Source: DASCNA01 sp036011305
GTDB taxonomy: Bacteria; Verrucomicrobiota; Lentisphaeria; Victivallales; GWF2-38-69
Length of the DNA stretch: 14,735 nt
Direction of reading: 5' to 3'
NCBI GenBank assembly: GCA_036011305.1
Contig: DASCNA010000079.1
Location: forward strand, 1-14,735
In this document: positions 1 through 8,557 of the stretch, in pieces
How the letters are laid out: each line of letters starts with the position of its first letter
How positions within the stretch are numbered: position 1 is the first letter of the stretch
Notes under the pieces: generated by a model
Database searches by the model: none
What the model saw: the letters and a program-made list of their open reading frames with translations, nothing else
Told to the model about the DNA's origin: nothing
Made by a program: the position numbers and the translations under genes

Positions 1-2
1 AG

Positions 3-320
3 CTGAGCACTCAGGTTAATAACATGTATGAAAAAATTGTAAATGAAGTTAAGGCCGAATCAAAAATTGATCAGAATACTCAAAACTCATTCAATAAAAT
101 CATTAAAGAATTCAATAAGAACAACTCTGATAATCAGCTGAACACTCAGGTTAATAACATGTATAAAAAACTTATAAATGAAGTTAAGACTGAATCAATA
201 ACTGATCAGAATAGTAAAAATTCATTGAACAAAATAATTATAGAACTCAATAACAACTGCACTGATAATCAGATGAATATTCAGGTCGATACAATTTATA
301 AAAAGACGCTGAAGATCTAA
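3..320 (+). CDS. 3' end of a tandem-repeat, helix-rich protein of unknown function (5' end outside window)
   Basis: The reading frame is already open at the left edge, so this is a C-terminal fragment of about 105 residues. It consists of a 45-residue (135-bp) unit present twice in full (bases 1-135 and 136-270, about 85% identical by my hand alignment), then a truncated third copy from 271 that runs into the TAA at 318-320. Each unit has the pattern TQVNNMY-KK-INEVK-ES--DQN---S-NKII-E-NN, rich in Asn, Lys and Glu with regularly spaced hydrophobics. This suggests amphipathic helix or coiled coil and contains no membrane segment. The Met at base 24 is unlikely to be the start, because the same residue and the same upstream bases recur inside copy two. 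The next gene, an RND permease, starts 23 bp downstream and may be cotranscribed. I do not recognise the family, and it does not resemble the usual membrane-fusion partner of such pumps. Confidence 0.7.
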   Translation: MSTQVNNMYEKIVNEVKAESKIDQNTQNSFNKIIKEFNKNNSDNQLNTQVNNMYKKLINEVKTESITDQNSKNSLNKIIIELNNNCTDNQMNIQVDTIYKKTLKI

Positions 321-343
321 CAGTTTTCACACGGGGGGAAAAA

Positions 344-3300
344 ATGTTAAAAAAAATATTATCAATTTTACTGCAGAAACATAAAGTAGTACATATCATT
401 ATCATACTGCTGCTGGTAGGAGGTTTTATATCTTATAAATATATGATAAAAGCAACAATACCTGATATTAACCCCGGTATTGTGACTGTAACAGTCAAAT
501 ATAAAAACGGTTCACCTGATCCCAAAATTGTTCAGGAGAATATATGCACCAAACTGGACCGTGCCTTATTAGGAGTTGAAGGAGCAAAAGAAATAGATAC
601 TACAGCCTATTACGGTAAAGGTGAAGCTGTCATCAAAAGCTATGACGGATATAACTTAAATAAACTTAAGGATTCTGTTAACACGAGAATAGACTCTATT
701 AATGATTTCCCGGATAACACCTATCGCCCGGAAGTTAAAATACAGCCGAGCGAAGTACATCTCATGGGAGTTGAAGTATATGGCGATATTCCAAGGATTC
801 AGTTAAAAGAGATTGCTACATCTCTGAATAATAAAATAGAGAGACTGCCAGGTGTGAGCAGCACAAAGTTCGGAGGCTACGATCAAGAAATATACATTGA
901 AATTCCTCAGAAGAAATTGAAGGAATATAATACTACTTTTGCCCAAATCAGAAATGTAATCAAGAAAAACGGATTCAATGTTAGTTCAGGTATACTGACA
1001 ACCAAATCTGAAATGATTCAGCTTAAGGTTATTGGAAGAAAATCAACAGTACAGCAATTCAGAAATATTCCGGTTATAACAGAAAAAACTGGTACAGTTG
1101 TCAAGCTGTCACAACTCGCAGAAATCTCACAGGTGCTAAGCAAGCCTGATGATTCATTTGAATACCTGGAAAACGGAGATAAAGACTGTACGATTGATGT
1201 AAACAGAGCTGCTAATAAAAGCGCCTTTGATTTATCATGGGAAATTAAAAAGATTGTAGCAAAAGAAAATAGGAAACTGCCTGCAAATGCTGGTATAACT
1301 ATATCTTATAATTCTGTTCCCATAATCAAAAATTCTCTAAATTTCGTCTATCAAAACGGTATTATGGGAATAATAATTGTCCTGATTTTTTTATTCCTTT
1401 TTCTGGATTTTCAGGTAGGGTTATGGGTATCCCTTCTTATACCTGTATGCCTTTCCGGCGCTTTGATTGTTCTGGCCCTGACAGGATGTACTATTAATAT
1501 AATATCCATTTTTGCACTGTTTGTTGTAATAGGACTTGTAGTAGATGATGGGATAGTGGTAGGAGACTCCATAAGCCATAGAAAATCAGAAGGTGACTCA
1601 AAAATTGATTCGGTTATTAATGGAGTTCTTAATATATTTCCAGCCACTTCCATTGGAAGCATAATAATGATAATAGCTTTCATTCCGCTACTGTTTATCC
1701 CTGGATATAACGGACAGCTTTTAAGGCCGATTCCCATTGCAGCAATAGCAGCACTGGCTTTTTCACTGGTTCAATCGGTTTTCATACTGCCTGTTCAGTT
1801 GAGAAATTATGAAACAAATGTAGAATACAGGCACATTGTATTAAATAAATTAAAGAATATTCAGTCCTGTATTTCAAATATGCTGGATAAATTTATTGAA
1901 AAAATTTATACTCCTATTTTGAAAATAATTCTATTCTTCAGATATCCTGTAATAGCCCTTTCCATCTGTTTTCTTCTGGCTATAGCCGGACTTTTAATCA
2001 GCAACAGAGTTGTATTTTCCAGCTCGAATTTAGATAACTCCGATATTGGTGATATTCATCTTTACGTGCAGCCTGGAACTTCATTAAAAGCGACCAAAGC
2101 TCTTGCAGGCAAAATAACAGCTGCCTGGAAAAAAGTTGAAAACAGCTATAAAAAGAAATACGGGAAATCTCCTACTAAATTTTACCGTATCTGGGGAGAC
2201 AGCAGTAAAGTAGCTTATAATATATTTCTTACTCCTTCAACCGAAAGATATGAAAGTAAACAGCAGCTCTATTTTGCGCTGCAGAAAGAGATAGGCAGCT
2301 ATCCGCCAGAAGTCATTAATACCAGCGGCAGCTCCGGAGGAAGCACTATTTCTCTAAATATCTATGGAGAGAACTTCACGAAACTTGAAGCGGCAGCAGA
2401 TAAAATAGTTGAAAAACTGAAAAGTTATAAAGGTATTTATGATGTCGGCACAAATAATAAATACGGTCTTAAAACCATTGTTATGCAGCTGAAACCGGAA
2501 GCCTATCGTTATAATCTTTCTATAGATGATATTACAAAACAGATTAAAAACGGTTTCAATGCAGGCGGAGAAATTCTAAAAATACAGAAAGGAATAAATG
2601 AAGTTCCTGTAAATCTGACATTTCGTTTCAAAAACGGAATTGATTCCGTAAAATATTTCAACAATATGAAAATCAGGGCAGAAAACGGAGCAGAAATACC
2701 TCTACTGAATATGATTTCCTACAGTTTTAAATATGAACCTGCTGAAATACACAGCCATAACGGACAGATGAGTATATCAATCACAGCAAATGTTAATAGT
2801 GAACTGAATAACTCCAATCTAATTTACTCAAACTTGAAAAAAAACTTACTTCCGAAAATAAAGGGAGCCTATGGGGTTACATTCTCAAGAGAAGGAGCAG
2901 GAAAGGAAGCAGGAGAGATGTACAGAAGCTTTCTTATTACCATACCTGTAATCCTGCTGGCAATATATTTTCTTCTTCTTCTAATAACAAATTCATATCT
3001 GCTTCCTCTCACAGTATTCATGGTTATCCCTTTCAGTACTGCTGGAGGAATTATGGGACTGGCCTTGCTGGGAATGCCGATATTTCTTCCTATCGGCCTT
3101 ATTGCCGTAATGGGAGTTATAGTAAACAATGCAATAGTACTTCTGTATCAGGTTAGCAAAAACCTGAAAAAAGGCATGCCTCTGGAGCAATCTCTTATAT
3201 CAGGCGGTACACGAAGATTCAAGGCTATATTCCTGACTGCTATGACCACAGGGCTTGCACTGCTTCCGATTATTTTTGAAAAGAGTTTCATAGGACAGTT

Positions 3301-3469
3301 AAGTAAAGGAATATCAGTTCAGATACTGTTCGGGTTAATTATAGCAACCTTTATTACACTGCTGCTGCTGCCGTGCTTTTACCTTGTATTGAACGATATC
3401 CGGAGGATTTTTCATACACTTTGGTACTGGAAAATACCATCCAGGGAGTCAATTGAACGTAATTATTAA
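344..3469 (+). CDS. RND-family efflux permease (HAE1/AcrB-like inner-membrane subunit)
   Basis: This 1041-residue protein has the full-length RND architecture. TM1 lies at about residues 13-32 and is followed by a large periplasmic porter loop (about 35-335). TM2-TM6 occupy about 337-490, TM7 about 525-550, a second porter loop follows, and TM8-TM12 lie at about 862-1025. TM4 carries the proton-relay pair Asp401-Asp402 (VVDDGIVVGD), equivalent to Asp407/408 of AcrB. In TM10 the position of AcrB's Lys940 is occupied by Asn928-Asn929 (VIVNNAIVLL), common in other HAE1-like pumps. The first porter loop has the expected pattern PD-NPG--TVTVKYKNGSPD followed by GVEGAKEIDTTAYYG. Family knowledge gives proton-driven export of drugs, lipids or other amphiphiles through a tripartite complex, but the substrate is unknown. 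No adaptor or outer-membrane channel is visible here. The start follows a strong purine-rich site (GGGGGGA at 333-339). The family call is secure; the substrate is not. Confidence 0.95.
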   Translation: MLKKILSILLQKHKVVHIIIILLLVGGFISYKYMIKATIPDINPGIVTVTVKYKNGSPDPKIVQENICTKLDRALLGVEGAKEIDTTAYYGKGEAVIKSYDGYNLNKLKDSVNTRIDSINDFPDNTYRPEVKIQPSEVHLMGVEVYGDIPRIQLKEIATSLNNKIERLPGVSSTKFGGYDQEIYIEIPQKKLKEYNTTFAQIRNVIKKNGFNVSSGILTTKSEMIQLKVIGRKSTVQQFRNIPVITEKTGTVVKLSQLAEISQVLSKPDDSFEYLENGDKDCTIDVNRAANKSAFDLSWEIKKIVAKENRKLPANAGITISYNSVPIIKNSLNFVYQNGIMGIIIVLIFLFLFLDFQVGLWVSLLIPVCLSGALIVLALTGCTINIISIFALFVVIGLVVDDGIVVGDSISHRKSEGDSKIDSVINGVLNIFPATSIGSIIMIIAFIPLLFIPGYNGQLLRPIPIAAIAALAFSLVQSVFILPVQLRNYETNVEYRHIVLNKLKNIQSCISNMLDKFIEKIYTPILKIILFFRYPVIALSICFLLAIAGLLISNRVVFSSSNLDNSDIGDIHLYVQPGTSLKATKALAGKITAAWKKVENSYKKKYGKSPTKFYRIWGDSSKVAYNIFLTPSTERYESKQQLYFALQKEIGSYPPEVINTSGSSGGSTISLNIYGENFTKLEAAADKIVEKLKSYKGIYDVGTNNKYGLKTIVMQLKPEAYRYNLSIDDITKQIKNGFNAGGEILKIQKGINEVPVNLTFRFKNGIDSVKYFNNMKIRAENGAEIPLLNMISYSFKYEPAEIHSHNGQMSISITANVNSELNNSNLIYSNLKKNLLPKIKGAYGVTFSREGAGKEAGEMYRSFLITIPVILLAIYFLLLLITNSYLLPLTVFMVIPFSTAGGIMGLALLGMPIFLPIGLIAVMGVIVNNAIVLLYQVSKNLKKGMPLEQSLISGGTRRFKAIFLTAMTTGLALLPIIFEKSFIGQLSKGISVQILFGLIIATFITLLLLPCFYLVLNDIRRIFHTLWYWKIPSRESIERNY

Positions 3470-3655
3470 CTTTAAAAAGAGCTGGAGTACCTGATTCTGG
3501 AGTTAATGCCCCCCATTTCTCTATTTCCTGAAGACGGTCTCCAGCTTGATCCCAAATGAAAAACTGATCAGTAAATTATTCCAAATAAACAAATACCTGC
3601 AATCAGGTGCATCCAATATTTTTTTATAAATTAACAGATTCAGGAAAAAAATTAT
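3470..3655. other. Intergenic region between convergent genes with two small inverted repeats
   Basis: This gap separates the 3' ends of the RND permease and the minus-strand phosphoesterase. It holds an 8-base inverted repeat (AGCTGGAG at 3480-3487 and CTCCAGCT at 3539-3546, 51 bases apart). It also holds a short hairpin, ACCTG-CAAT-CAGGT at 3595-3608. A T-run (3618-3625) lies on the plus-strand side of that hairpin and a loose T-rich stretch on the minus-strand side. I see no open frame resembling a gene. The hairpin might terminate one or both transcripts, but its stem is only five pairs and the T-run is about ten bases away. Confidence 0.3.
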
Positions 3656-5401
3656 TCAGGACTTCAAAATTACTTTCACTCTCGGACCTTTACAGAACGT
3701 CCCCCATCCCGGAGTCAGTTCCAGCCAATGTCTTTTACCGGTGAAATCAAGATCGTTCATAATCATTGCCGTATCAAAGCTATTACCCGACTTCAGTTCC
3801 AGGGGAACTATTTCAGAAGCAGGAAAAGCTGCCTCATAAACTATATGAGTATCTGTAACTCTTGTAACTTTAAGTTTAACAATATCATTTACAACTTCTA
3901 TTTCCCTTCCTTCAGGGGCTTCATATAGAAAAACTTCTTCGCCTTTGGATGTTAAAGTCAATCCCCAGTGCCATTTACCCATTAATAATTCCACATTATC
4001 TGCCGCCCATACAATATCACCTGAATAGGGCTGGTTATGTTCATTATCAATTACGTCTACGGCAGCATAAAGACAGTCTTCATTCCACATAAAACGTATT
4101 TCAGCTTGAAGGTCTTCAGGATTTTTTACAGGGTCAAAACCACAGGCATAAATCAACGGCATCGGTTTTGCTTTTCCCCAGTCATCCAAAGTTCCATCAA
4201 AGTTTAATCCTGAAGGTGCATATTCTGCATAAGCTTCATGAATAAGATTCAGATTATTCTTTACTTTTACCGGACCGCCATTTTTCACTTTATCTACAAC
4301 TGTTTCGAACCATGGGACCGGATAACGTACTGCATCCGAGTTATCAGTCTTGATATGAACTGCGGTTTTAGATTTTGTTCTTGGTGCAACTGAGATATTG
4401 ACAATTTCCGGTGTTATCTGCCATCCTGGGAGCTTGCTCCATTTCAAATCAAGTTCCAATGCCCAGTCATAAGGATTATCGACTCTAATATTTACATCCC
4501 GATCTATGCACTCACCATAAGGAACAAATACAGGTTCAGTCACTACTGCTTCTCTTATGTTTTCCATCTCTCCTACACGCAGCTGCGTTATGGAATCTGC
4601 AGCAAAAAATGCTCCAGGTTTAATTCCTGCATAATTTACATCGCTACCCCGAACCTTACATAACATATAATGAGGGAAAGCACCTTTTTCCTCTGCCACA
4701 CCAATTCTGTCACCGCCTCCCCCTCCGGTTATAAAATACCGTATGCCGTCCCTAATACCCCAGTCACGATAATAGTGTTTATGACCTGCAAATACAGTAC
4801 GAACCGGATAGCCTTTAAACAGTTCAGCTATTTTATCCCATTTGTTCCCATATAACTCTTTATTAAAAACAGGCTGATGCATCATTATAAAAATATTATC
4901 TGATCTGTTTTTAGCCAATGTTTCTTTAAGCCATAACATCTGCGACTTAGATAGTTCTCCTGGGAACTGTCCTATTTCTTCTGTATTCAGAGCAATAAAA
5001 CGGCTGTTGCCATATTCCAGAGAATATTTTGCAGGACCGATTCTCCGTTCATAGATTTTTTCTGATTCTTCATCAGCAATATCGTGACCTCCTGGAAGAG
5101 GAATAAACGGTGGTTCAACTCTGTCAATTGTTTTTTCACAGATATTCCATTGATCTTCCACACATTCCGCCGCTCCGCCCAGAATCAAGTCACCAACTAT
5201 AAAAATCATATCTGGTTTCAGAATATTCCAATCTTCGATCATGGAAAAAAATTCCGGTTCATATATAAAAGATTCTCTAAATTGAATATCTCCAAGAACT
5301 ACAAAATCAAAGTTCTCCTTATCTGTCAGAGAATTTTTATCTATTTTTCCCAACTGTTTTTTAAACACAGTGTTCTGTTTTTCAATACTATTCATCTCCA
5401 T
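3656..5401 (-). CDS. Calcineurin-like metallophosphoesterase with C-terminal CBM9-like domain
   Basis: The protein has 581 residues. Residues about 30-235 form a binuclear metallophosphoesterase fold with visible motifs: GDIQ (Asp38, Gln40), VGDLILGG (Asp71), PGGHDI (104-108), MMHQP (His175) and AGHKH (His207, His209), then the glycine-rich YFITGGGGG strand. A middle segment (about 260-395) looks like a beta-rich linker domain. Residues about 395-578 match the CBM9-like/DOMON pattern: NFDGTLDDWGKA, then RFMWNEDCLYAAVDVIDN, then WAADNVELLMG. Two oddities stand out. Gln replaces the usual His of D-x-H, as in CSTP1-type enzymes. Gly105 sits where the metal-bridging Asn of GNH(D/E) is expected. 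No signal peptide is visible, although CBM9-like domains are usually on exported proteins. The start is uncertain: ATG at 5401 or at 5395, neither with a strong ribosome site. A phosphomonoesterase or phosphodiesterase acting on a sugar-linked substrate is an inference. Confidence 0.85.
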   Translation of the reverse strand: MEMNSIEKQNTVFKKQLGKIDKNSLTDKENFDFVVLGDIQFRESFIYEPEFFSMIEDWNILKPDMIFIVGDLILGGAAECVEDQWNICEKTIDRVEPPFIPLPGGHDIADEESEKIYERRIGPAKYSLEYGNSRFIALNTEEIGQFPGELSKSQMLWLKETLAKNRSDNIFIMMHQPVFNKELYGNKWDKIAELFKGYPVRTVFAGHKHYYRDWGIRDGIRYFITGGGGGDRIGVAEEKGAFPHYMLCKVRGSDVNYAGIKPGAFFAADSITQLRVGEMENIREAVVTEPVFVPYGECIDRDVNIRVDNPYDWALELDLKWSKLPGWQITPEIVNISVAPRTKSKTAVHIKTDNSDAVRYPVPWFETVVDKVKNGGPVKVKNNLNLIHEAYAEYAPSGLNFDGTLDDWGKAKPMPLIYACGFDPVKNPEDLQAEIRFMWNEDCLYAAVDVIDNEHNQPYSGDIVWAADNVELLMGKWHWGLTLTSKGEEVFLYEAPEGREIEVVNDIVKLKVTRVTDTHIVYEAAFPASEIVPLELKSGNSFDTAMIMNDLDFTGKRHWLELTPGWGTFCKGPRVKVILKS

Positions 5402-5433
5402 AATCCAGTTCTCTTATTTATTACTGATTAACT

Positions 5434-5462
5434 ATTTACACTACCACATTCACTATGTAAAT
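5434..5462. promoter_or_regulatory. Inverted repeat upstream of the phosphoesterase, possible operator
   Basis: Perfect 7-base arms ATTTACA (5434-5440) and TGTAAAT (5456-5462) flank 15 bases in which CACTA occurs twice. The repeat lies 33-61 bases upstream of the minus-strand phosphoesterase start, where a repressor or activator site would be expected. On the minus strand a TTGATT overlaps the distal side, but I could not pair it with a convincing -10 element. A chance repeat in AT-rich DNA is quite possible. Confidence 0.25.
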
Positions 5463-5668
5463 CAAGATAATCTAAACTTCTGAATTCAGCTTTATCAGCT
5501 AGATACAGCTAAGTAAAATTTCCAGTTGTAAAATACTGCTTCAAACTCAAATTTTAAATATTCATCTATATATTTTCCTGCAGCACAGTTATAATTAAAT
5601 CAGATATATAAAATTTCCAATAATGCACTATTTTATATTTATAAAAACTGAGGTTCAGAGGTCGGGAT

Positions 5669-6943
5669 ATCAAAGAAAACTGTATATATAAAAATAAAAA
5701 CCTTATACTGCTTCTTTCTGCACGGTTTTTTGCTGAATTTGCAGGTGTAGTATACTCGGTGGGAATTGCATGGTATATTCTAAAGATTAGCGGGAATCAG
5801 TAATCAGGATTATACCTCGCTTTATTATATACATGCCTTGTTTCTCCAACTCTTGTTTTCGGAGCCTTCAGCGGAGTATATATTGATAAATACAATAGAA
5901 AAATAATACTTTCAGTTACTGAGTTTTCAGCCGGGTTAATTTTGTTTATTCTTATTATTTTTCTCTACTACAATTATTACCCTTTTATGGCAGTATTAAC
6001 AGCTACTGTTCTTTTATCTACTGTTACAGTCATTAATAAGCCTACAGTATATTCAATACTGCCCACTATTGTTCATCCGGAAAATTTAATTAGAGCTAAT
6101 TCTTTTTATATGGGAGTAGAGTATATCTGCGGAGTACTGGGCGCTGCTTTTGCGGGTTTTTTTTATATCAAATTCGATCTGGTTAACATCATTCTTATCA
6201 CAGTAATACTTCATGCAATTTCAGGTATCATAATTCTTTTTATGAAATTGCTCAAATCTGTTGAAAATGATAAGCACTTAAAGAAATTAAGATTTTGGAA
6301 CAACTTTAAAAAGGGCCTGATTTATATCGGCAAAGAGAAAACATTACTGATCACTTTAATATTTATATTAGTTGTTAACTTTTTTTCCAACCCGTTTTAC
6401 GAAGTCCTATTACCTAAAATTATAAGGTTTTCACTACACCTTGGATCAAATGAATTCGGGTTCCTGAAAGCACTCTTTCCTCTGGGTTCTGTTGTAGGTT
6501 TGATAATATGCTCAATGCTGCCGAAAAGAAAACATATATATCGAACCGTTTTCTACTATGGATTAATTGTAATGGCTCTGTTTCAATTACTGTTCGGCAT
6601 ACCTATTATACCATTTATAAAAAATCGAATTACTGGATATGATATTTTTATTTTCTATTGTTCAATAGCCTTTATCAAAATGGTTTTTGATGCTTTAATC
6701 AATGTTCCTCTGTACACTGTCTTTCAGTTGAGAATTCCAGATAAATACCGAGGAAGATTTTTCAGTCTGCAGAATACTGCTCTTATGGGAGTAAGGCCTC
6801 TGAGTGTTCTATTGCTAGGTTTTATTTCCATATATATAGCTTCATATATTATTACACTTATTCTTGGAATAATATTAATTTTTCTTGTTATATGGATAAT
6901 ACTCAATCCTGCAGTTAAAGATCTGTTTGATATAGACTTATAG
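5669..6943 (+). pseudogene. Major facilitator superfamily transporter, broken by an in-frame TAA and lacking a standard start
   Basis: A single frame from about 5669 to the TAG at 6941-6943 encodes an MFS permease of about 420 residues, the normal family length. It is interrupted by TAA at 5801-5803. The part before the stop reads as TM1 (KNLILLLSARFFAEFAGVVY and on to ISGNQ). The part after it continues directly with TM2 (SGLYLALLY) and MFS motif A (GVYIDKYNRK, bases 5873-5902). The segment G-N-Q-stop-S-G matches the usual G-S-x-x-x-G loop with one codon changed, so a point substitution is likelier than an indel. The frame upstream of the TAA contains no ATG and no suitably placed GTG or TTG. 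A ribosome-site-like AGAGGT (5657-5662) sits six bases before ATC at 5669, which could be a lost ATG; ATA at 5684 is an alternative. A product restarting at TTG 5942 would lack TM1, TM2 and motif A. Substrate unknown; resembles drug-efflux MFS proteins. A sequencing error cannot be excluded. Confidence 0.8.
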
Positions 6944-7184
6944 GATCATTTTACAGTTTTTCCCCCATTTTATCTTGTTTTTATACCTTAAAGTATTACT
7001 TTCGATTACTGCGGAGATTCATTATTTATATTTGAAACAAAAAAAATACGCATAATTCAATACAGGACAATGCTTTAAATCAGGCTGAATAATCTTTGTC
7101 ACCATGTTCAGAGATTAGATAGAAATTTATAGATACAAATATACCTATATATCATAATTGACATAAATATTCCTATCGGGAAAT
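6944..7184. promoter_or_regulatory. Upstream region of the sugar operon, with an imperfect palindrome
   Basis: This AT-rich leader must hold the operon promoter unless transcription reads through from further upstream. The clearest element is a 22-base imperfect palindrome at 7128-7149 (TATAG...CTATA, 8 of 11 pairs symmetric), 35-56 bases before the first gene. Its size suits a LacI- or GntR-type operator, but no regulator gene is present in the window. I could not identify a convincing -35/-10 pair. No stable terminator follows the broken MFS gene. Confidence 0.3.
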
Positions 7185-8552
7185 ATGAACAACTTAAAAT
7201 TTAAAGATAAGTTTTCGTACGGAGTAGGTTCCTTAGGTAAAGATTTATACATGGGAATGATAAATTACTACCTGTTAATTTACTTTACAGATGTTTTCGG
7301 TATAACTGCATTAGCTGTTGGCACACTTTTCTTTGTTGCCAGGCTGTGGGATGCTATTAATGACCCTATCATGGGAATTATTGCAGACAGAACAAAAACA
7401 AGAATAGGAAAATACAGACCATACATTCTAATTATTCCATTCTTTGCAGCTGCTGCTTTTATCATGCTTTTCACGGTGCCGCATCTGGGTACTATCGGCA
7501 AATTAGTATGGGCATACATAACTTATATTGCTGTCAGCATGACTTACACAGCTCTCGATGTTCCAATGATGTCTCTGGTACCAGTGATAACCAGAAATCA
7601 AACAGAGAGAACTTCTCTGCTTGGATTTTCAAGATGGTTCTCATTTCTGGCTTTCGGTGCAGCATCTGTTTTAGCTCTTCCTCTGATTTCCTGGTTCGGA
7701 GGAGAAAACAGTGCGAAAGGCTATCAAATACTGGCAATTGTTATTGCTGCTGTAGCATTTTTAAGTTCAATGACACTATTCTTCAATATTAAAGAAACCA
7801 GAGTGCTTCAAAACAAAAAAAATGCATTTAAAGATTATATTGAAGTGTTAAGAACAAATAAACCTTTCCAGAAGGTAATTTTTACAAGAATTGCTTATGA
7901 TCTTGGGATACAGATGTCTGGCGGAATTCTTGTATATTGGGCAATTTACTATCTGGGAAGAATTGATCTGGTTCCTATTATAAGTCTTGTCAGTATCGTA
8001 TCTTCTCTTATAGGATTCATGATAGTTCCTTCAATAATGAAAAGAATCGGAAAGAAAAAGTCCATGACAATAGCTCTATCTATAATTGTATTAGTCTCGT
8101 TCGGGGTTCTCTTTTTTGGGAAAGTCATTCCAATTTTACTGGTACTAATGTCTGTACAGGGCTTTGCAATATCACTTCTGAATTTATGTAATATTTCAAT
8201 GCTGGCAGATACAGGAGAATACTCACAGTACAAAACAGGATCACGTTCAGATGCACTTCTGTTTTCAATAAATACTTTTTCCTACAAAATAGCTCTGGCA
8301 ATAGCAGGAGGAATTATGGGCATATTCCTAACTGTAATTCAATATGTTCCTGATGCAGAGCAAACAGCGCATACACTAAAATGGTTAAATATAATGTTCT
8401 CTTTAGGACCTGTAATTTTTATGATTGCCGGTGTTATAATTAATTCAAAATATGAGTTAACTGAATCAAGATATAATGAAATTTTAATAGAATTGGATGC
8501 GAGAAAAACAGAAGAATTAAATTCAAAAAATATTAGTAACCAAACAGGTTGA
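7185..8552 (+). CDS. GPH-family (MelB/XynP-like) cation:sugar symporter
   Basis: This 455-residue, about 12-helix inner-membrane protein belongs to the glycoside-pentoside-hexuronide:cation symporter family. The N-terminal half is very characteristic: SYGVGSLGKDLY, LIYFTDVFGI, VARLWDAINDPIMG and DRTKTRIGKYRPY. The acidic residues that line the cation and sugar site of MelB (Asp19, Asp35, Asp55, Asp59) are all present with a constant offset of one: Asp20, Asp36, Asp56 and Asp60, plus Arg53 for Arg52. Sodium- or proton-coupled uptake is therefore likely to be functional. Known family substrates are melibiose, xylosides, glucuronides and pentosides, so the substrate here is open. It is the first gene of the operon and its TGA ends five bases before the dhaK ATG. 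The start ATG at 7185 has only a weak site (CGGGA, 7176-7180 area), but the N-terminus matches the family well. Confidence 0.93.
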   Translation: MNNLKFKDKFSYGVGSLGKDLYMGMINYYLLIYFTDVFGITALAVGTLFFVARLWDAINDPIMGIIADRTKTRIGKYRPYILIIPFFAAAAFIMLFTVPHLGTIGKLVWAYITYIAVSMTYTALDVPMMSLVPVITRNQTERTSLLGFSRWFSFLAFGAASVLALPLISWFGGENSAKGYQILAIVIAAVAFLSSMTLFFNIKETRVLQNKKNAFKDYIEVLRTNKPFQKVIFTRIAYDLGIQMSGGILVYWAIYYLGRIDLVPIISLVSIVSSLIGFMIVPSIMKRIGKKKSMTIALSIIVLVSFGVLFFGKVIPILLVLMSVQGFAISLLNLCNISMLADTGEYSQYKTGSRSDALLFSINTFSYKIALAIAGGIMGIFLTVIQYVPDAEQTAHTLKWLNIMFSLGPVIFMIAGVIINSKYELTESRYNEILIELDARKTEELNSKNISNQTG

Positions 8553-8557
8553 TAAAT

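Noticed and set aside
24..320. A 98-residue gene starting at ATG 24
   Set aside because: The same Met and the same upstream bases recur in the second repeat copy at 159, and the frame is open to the left edge. This is an internal Met of a longer gene.
1411..1737. Minus-strand frames inside the RND gene (also 2869-3129 and others in the operon)
   Set aside because: They lie fully inside strongly supported genes, have no ribosome site or family features, and are shadows of the coding strand.
3595..3625. Rho-independent terminator between the convergent genes
   Set aside because: The stem is only five pairs and the T-run starts about ten bases after it; kept only as a weak remark in the intergenic entry.
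5942..6943. An intact 333-residue transporter starting at TTG 5942
   Set aside because: The same frame continues upstream through MFS motif A, TM2 and TM1, interrupted only by one TAA. A start at 5942 would remove essential parts and has no ribosome site.
7158..7186. Promoter TTGACA (7158-7163) with AAATAT 17 bases later
   Set aside because: The -10 element would overlap the symporter ATG and place the transcript start inside the gene, and no suitable downstream start exists.
8549..8557. TTG 8549 as the dhaK start
   Set aside because: ATG 8558 gives the standard DhaK N-terminus, and residue numbers then match E. coli His56, Asp109 and His218 exactly.
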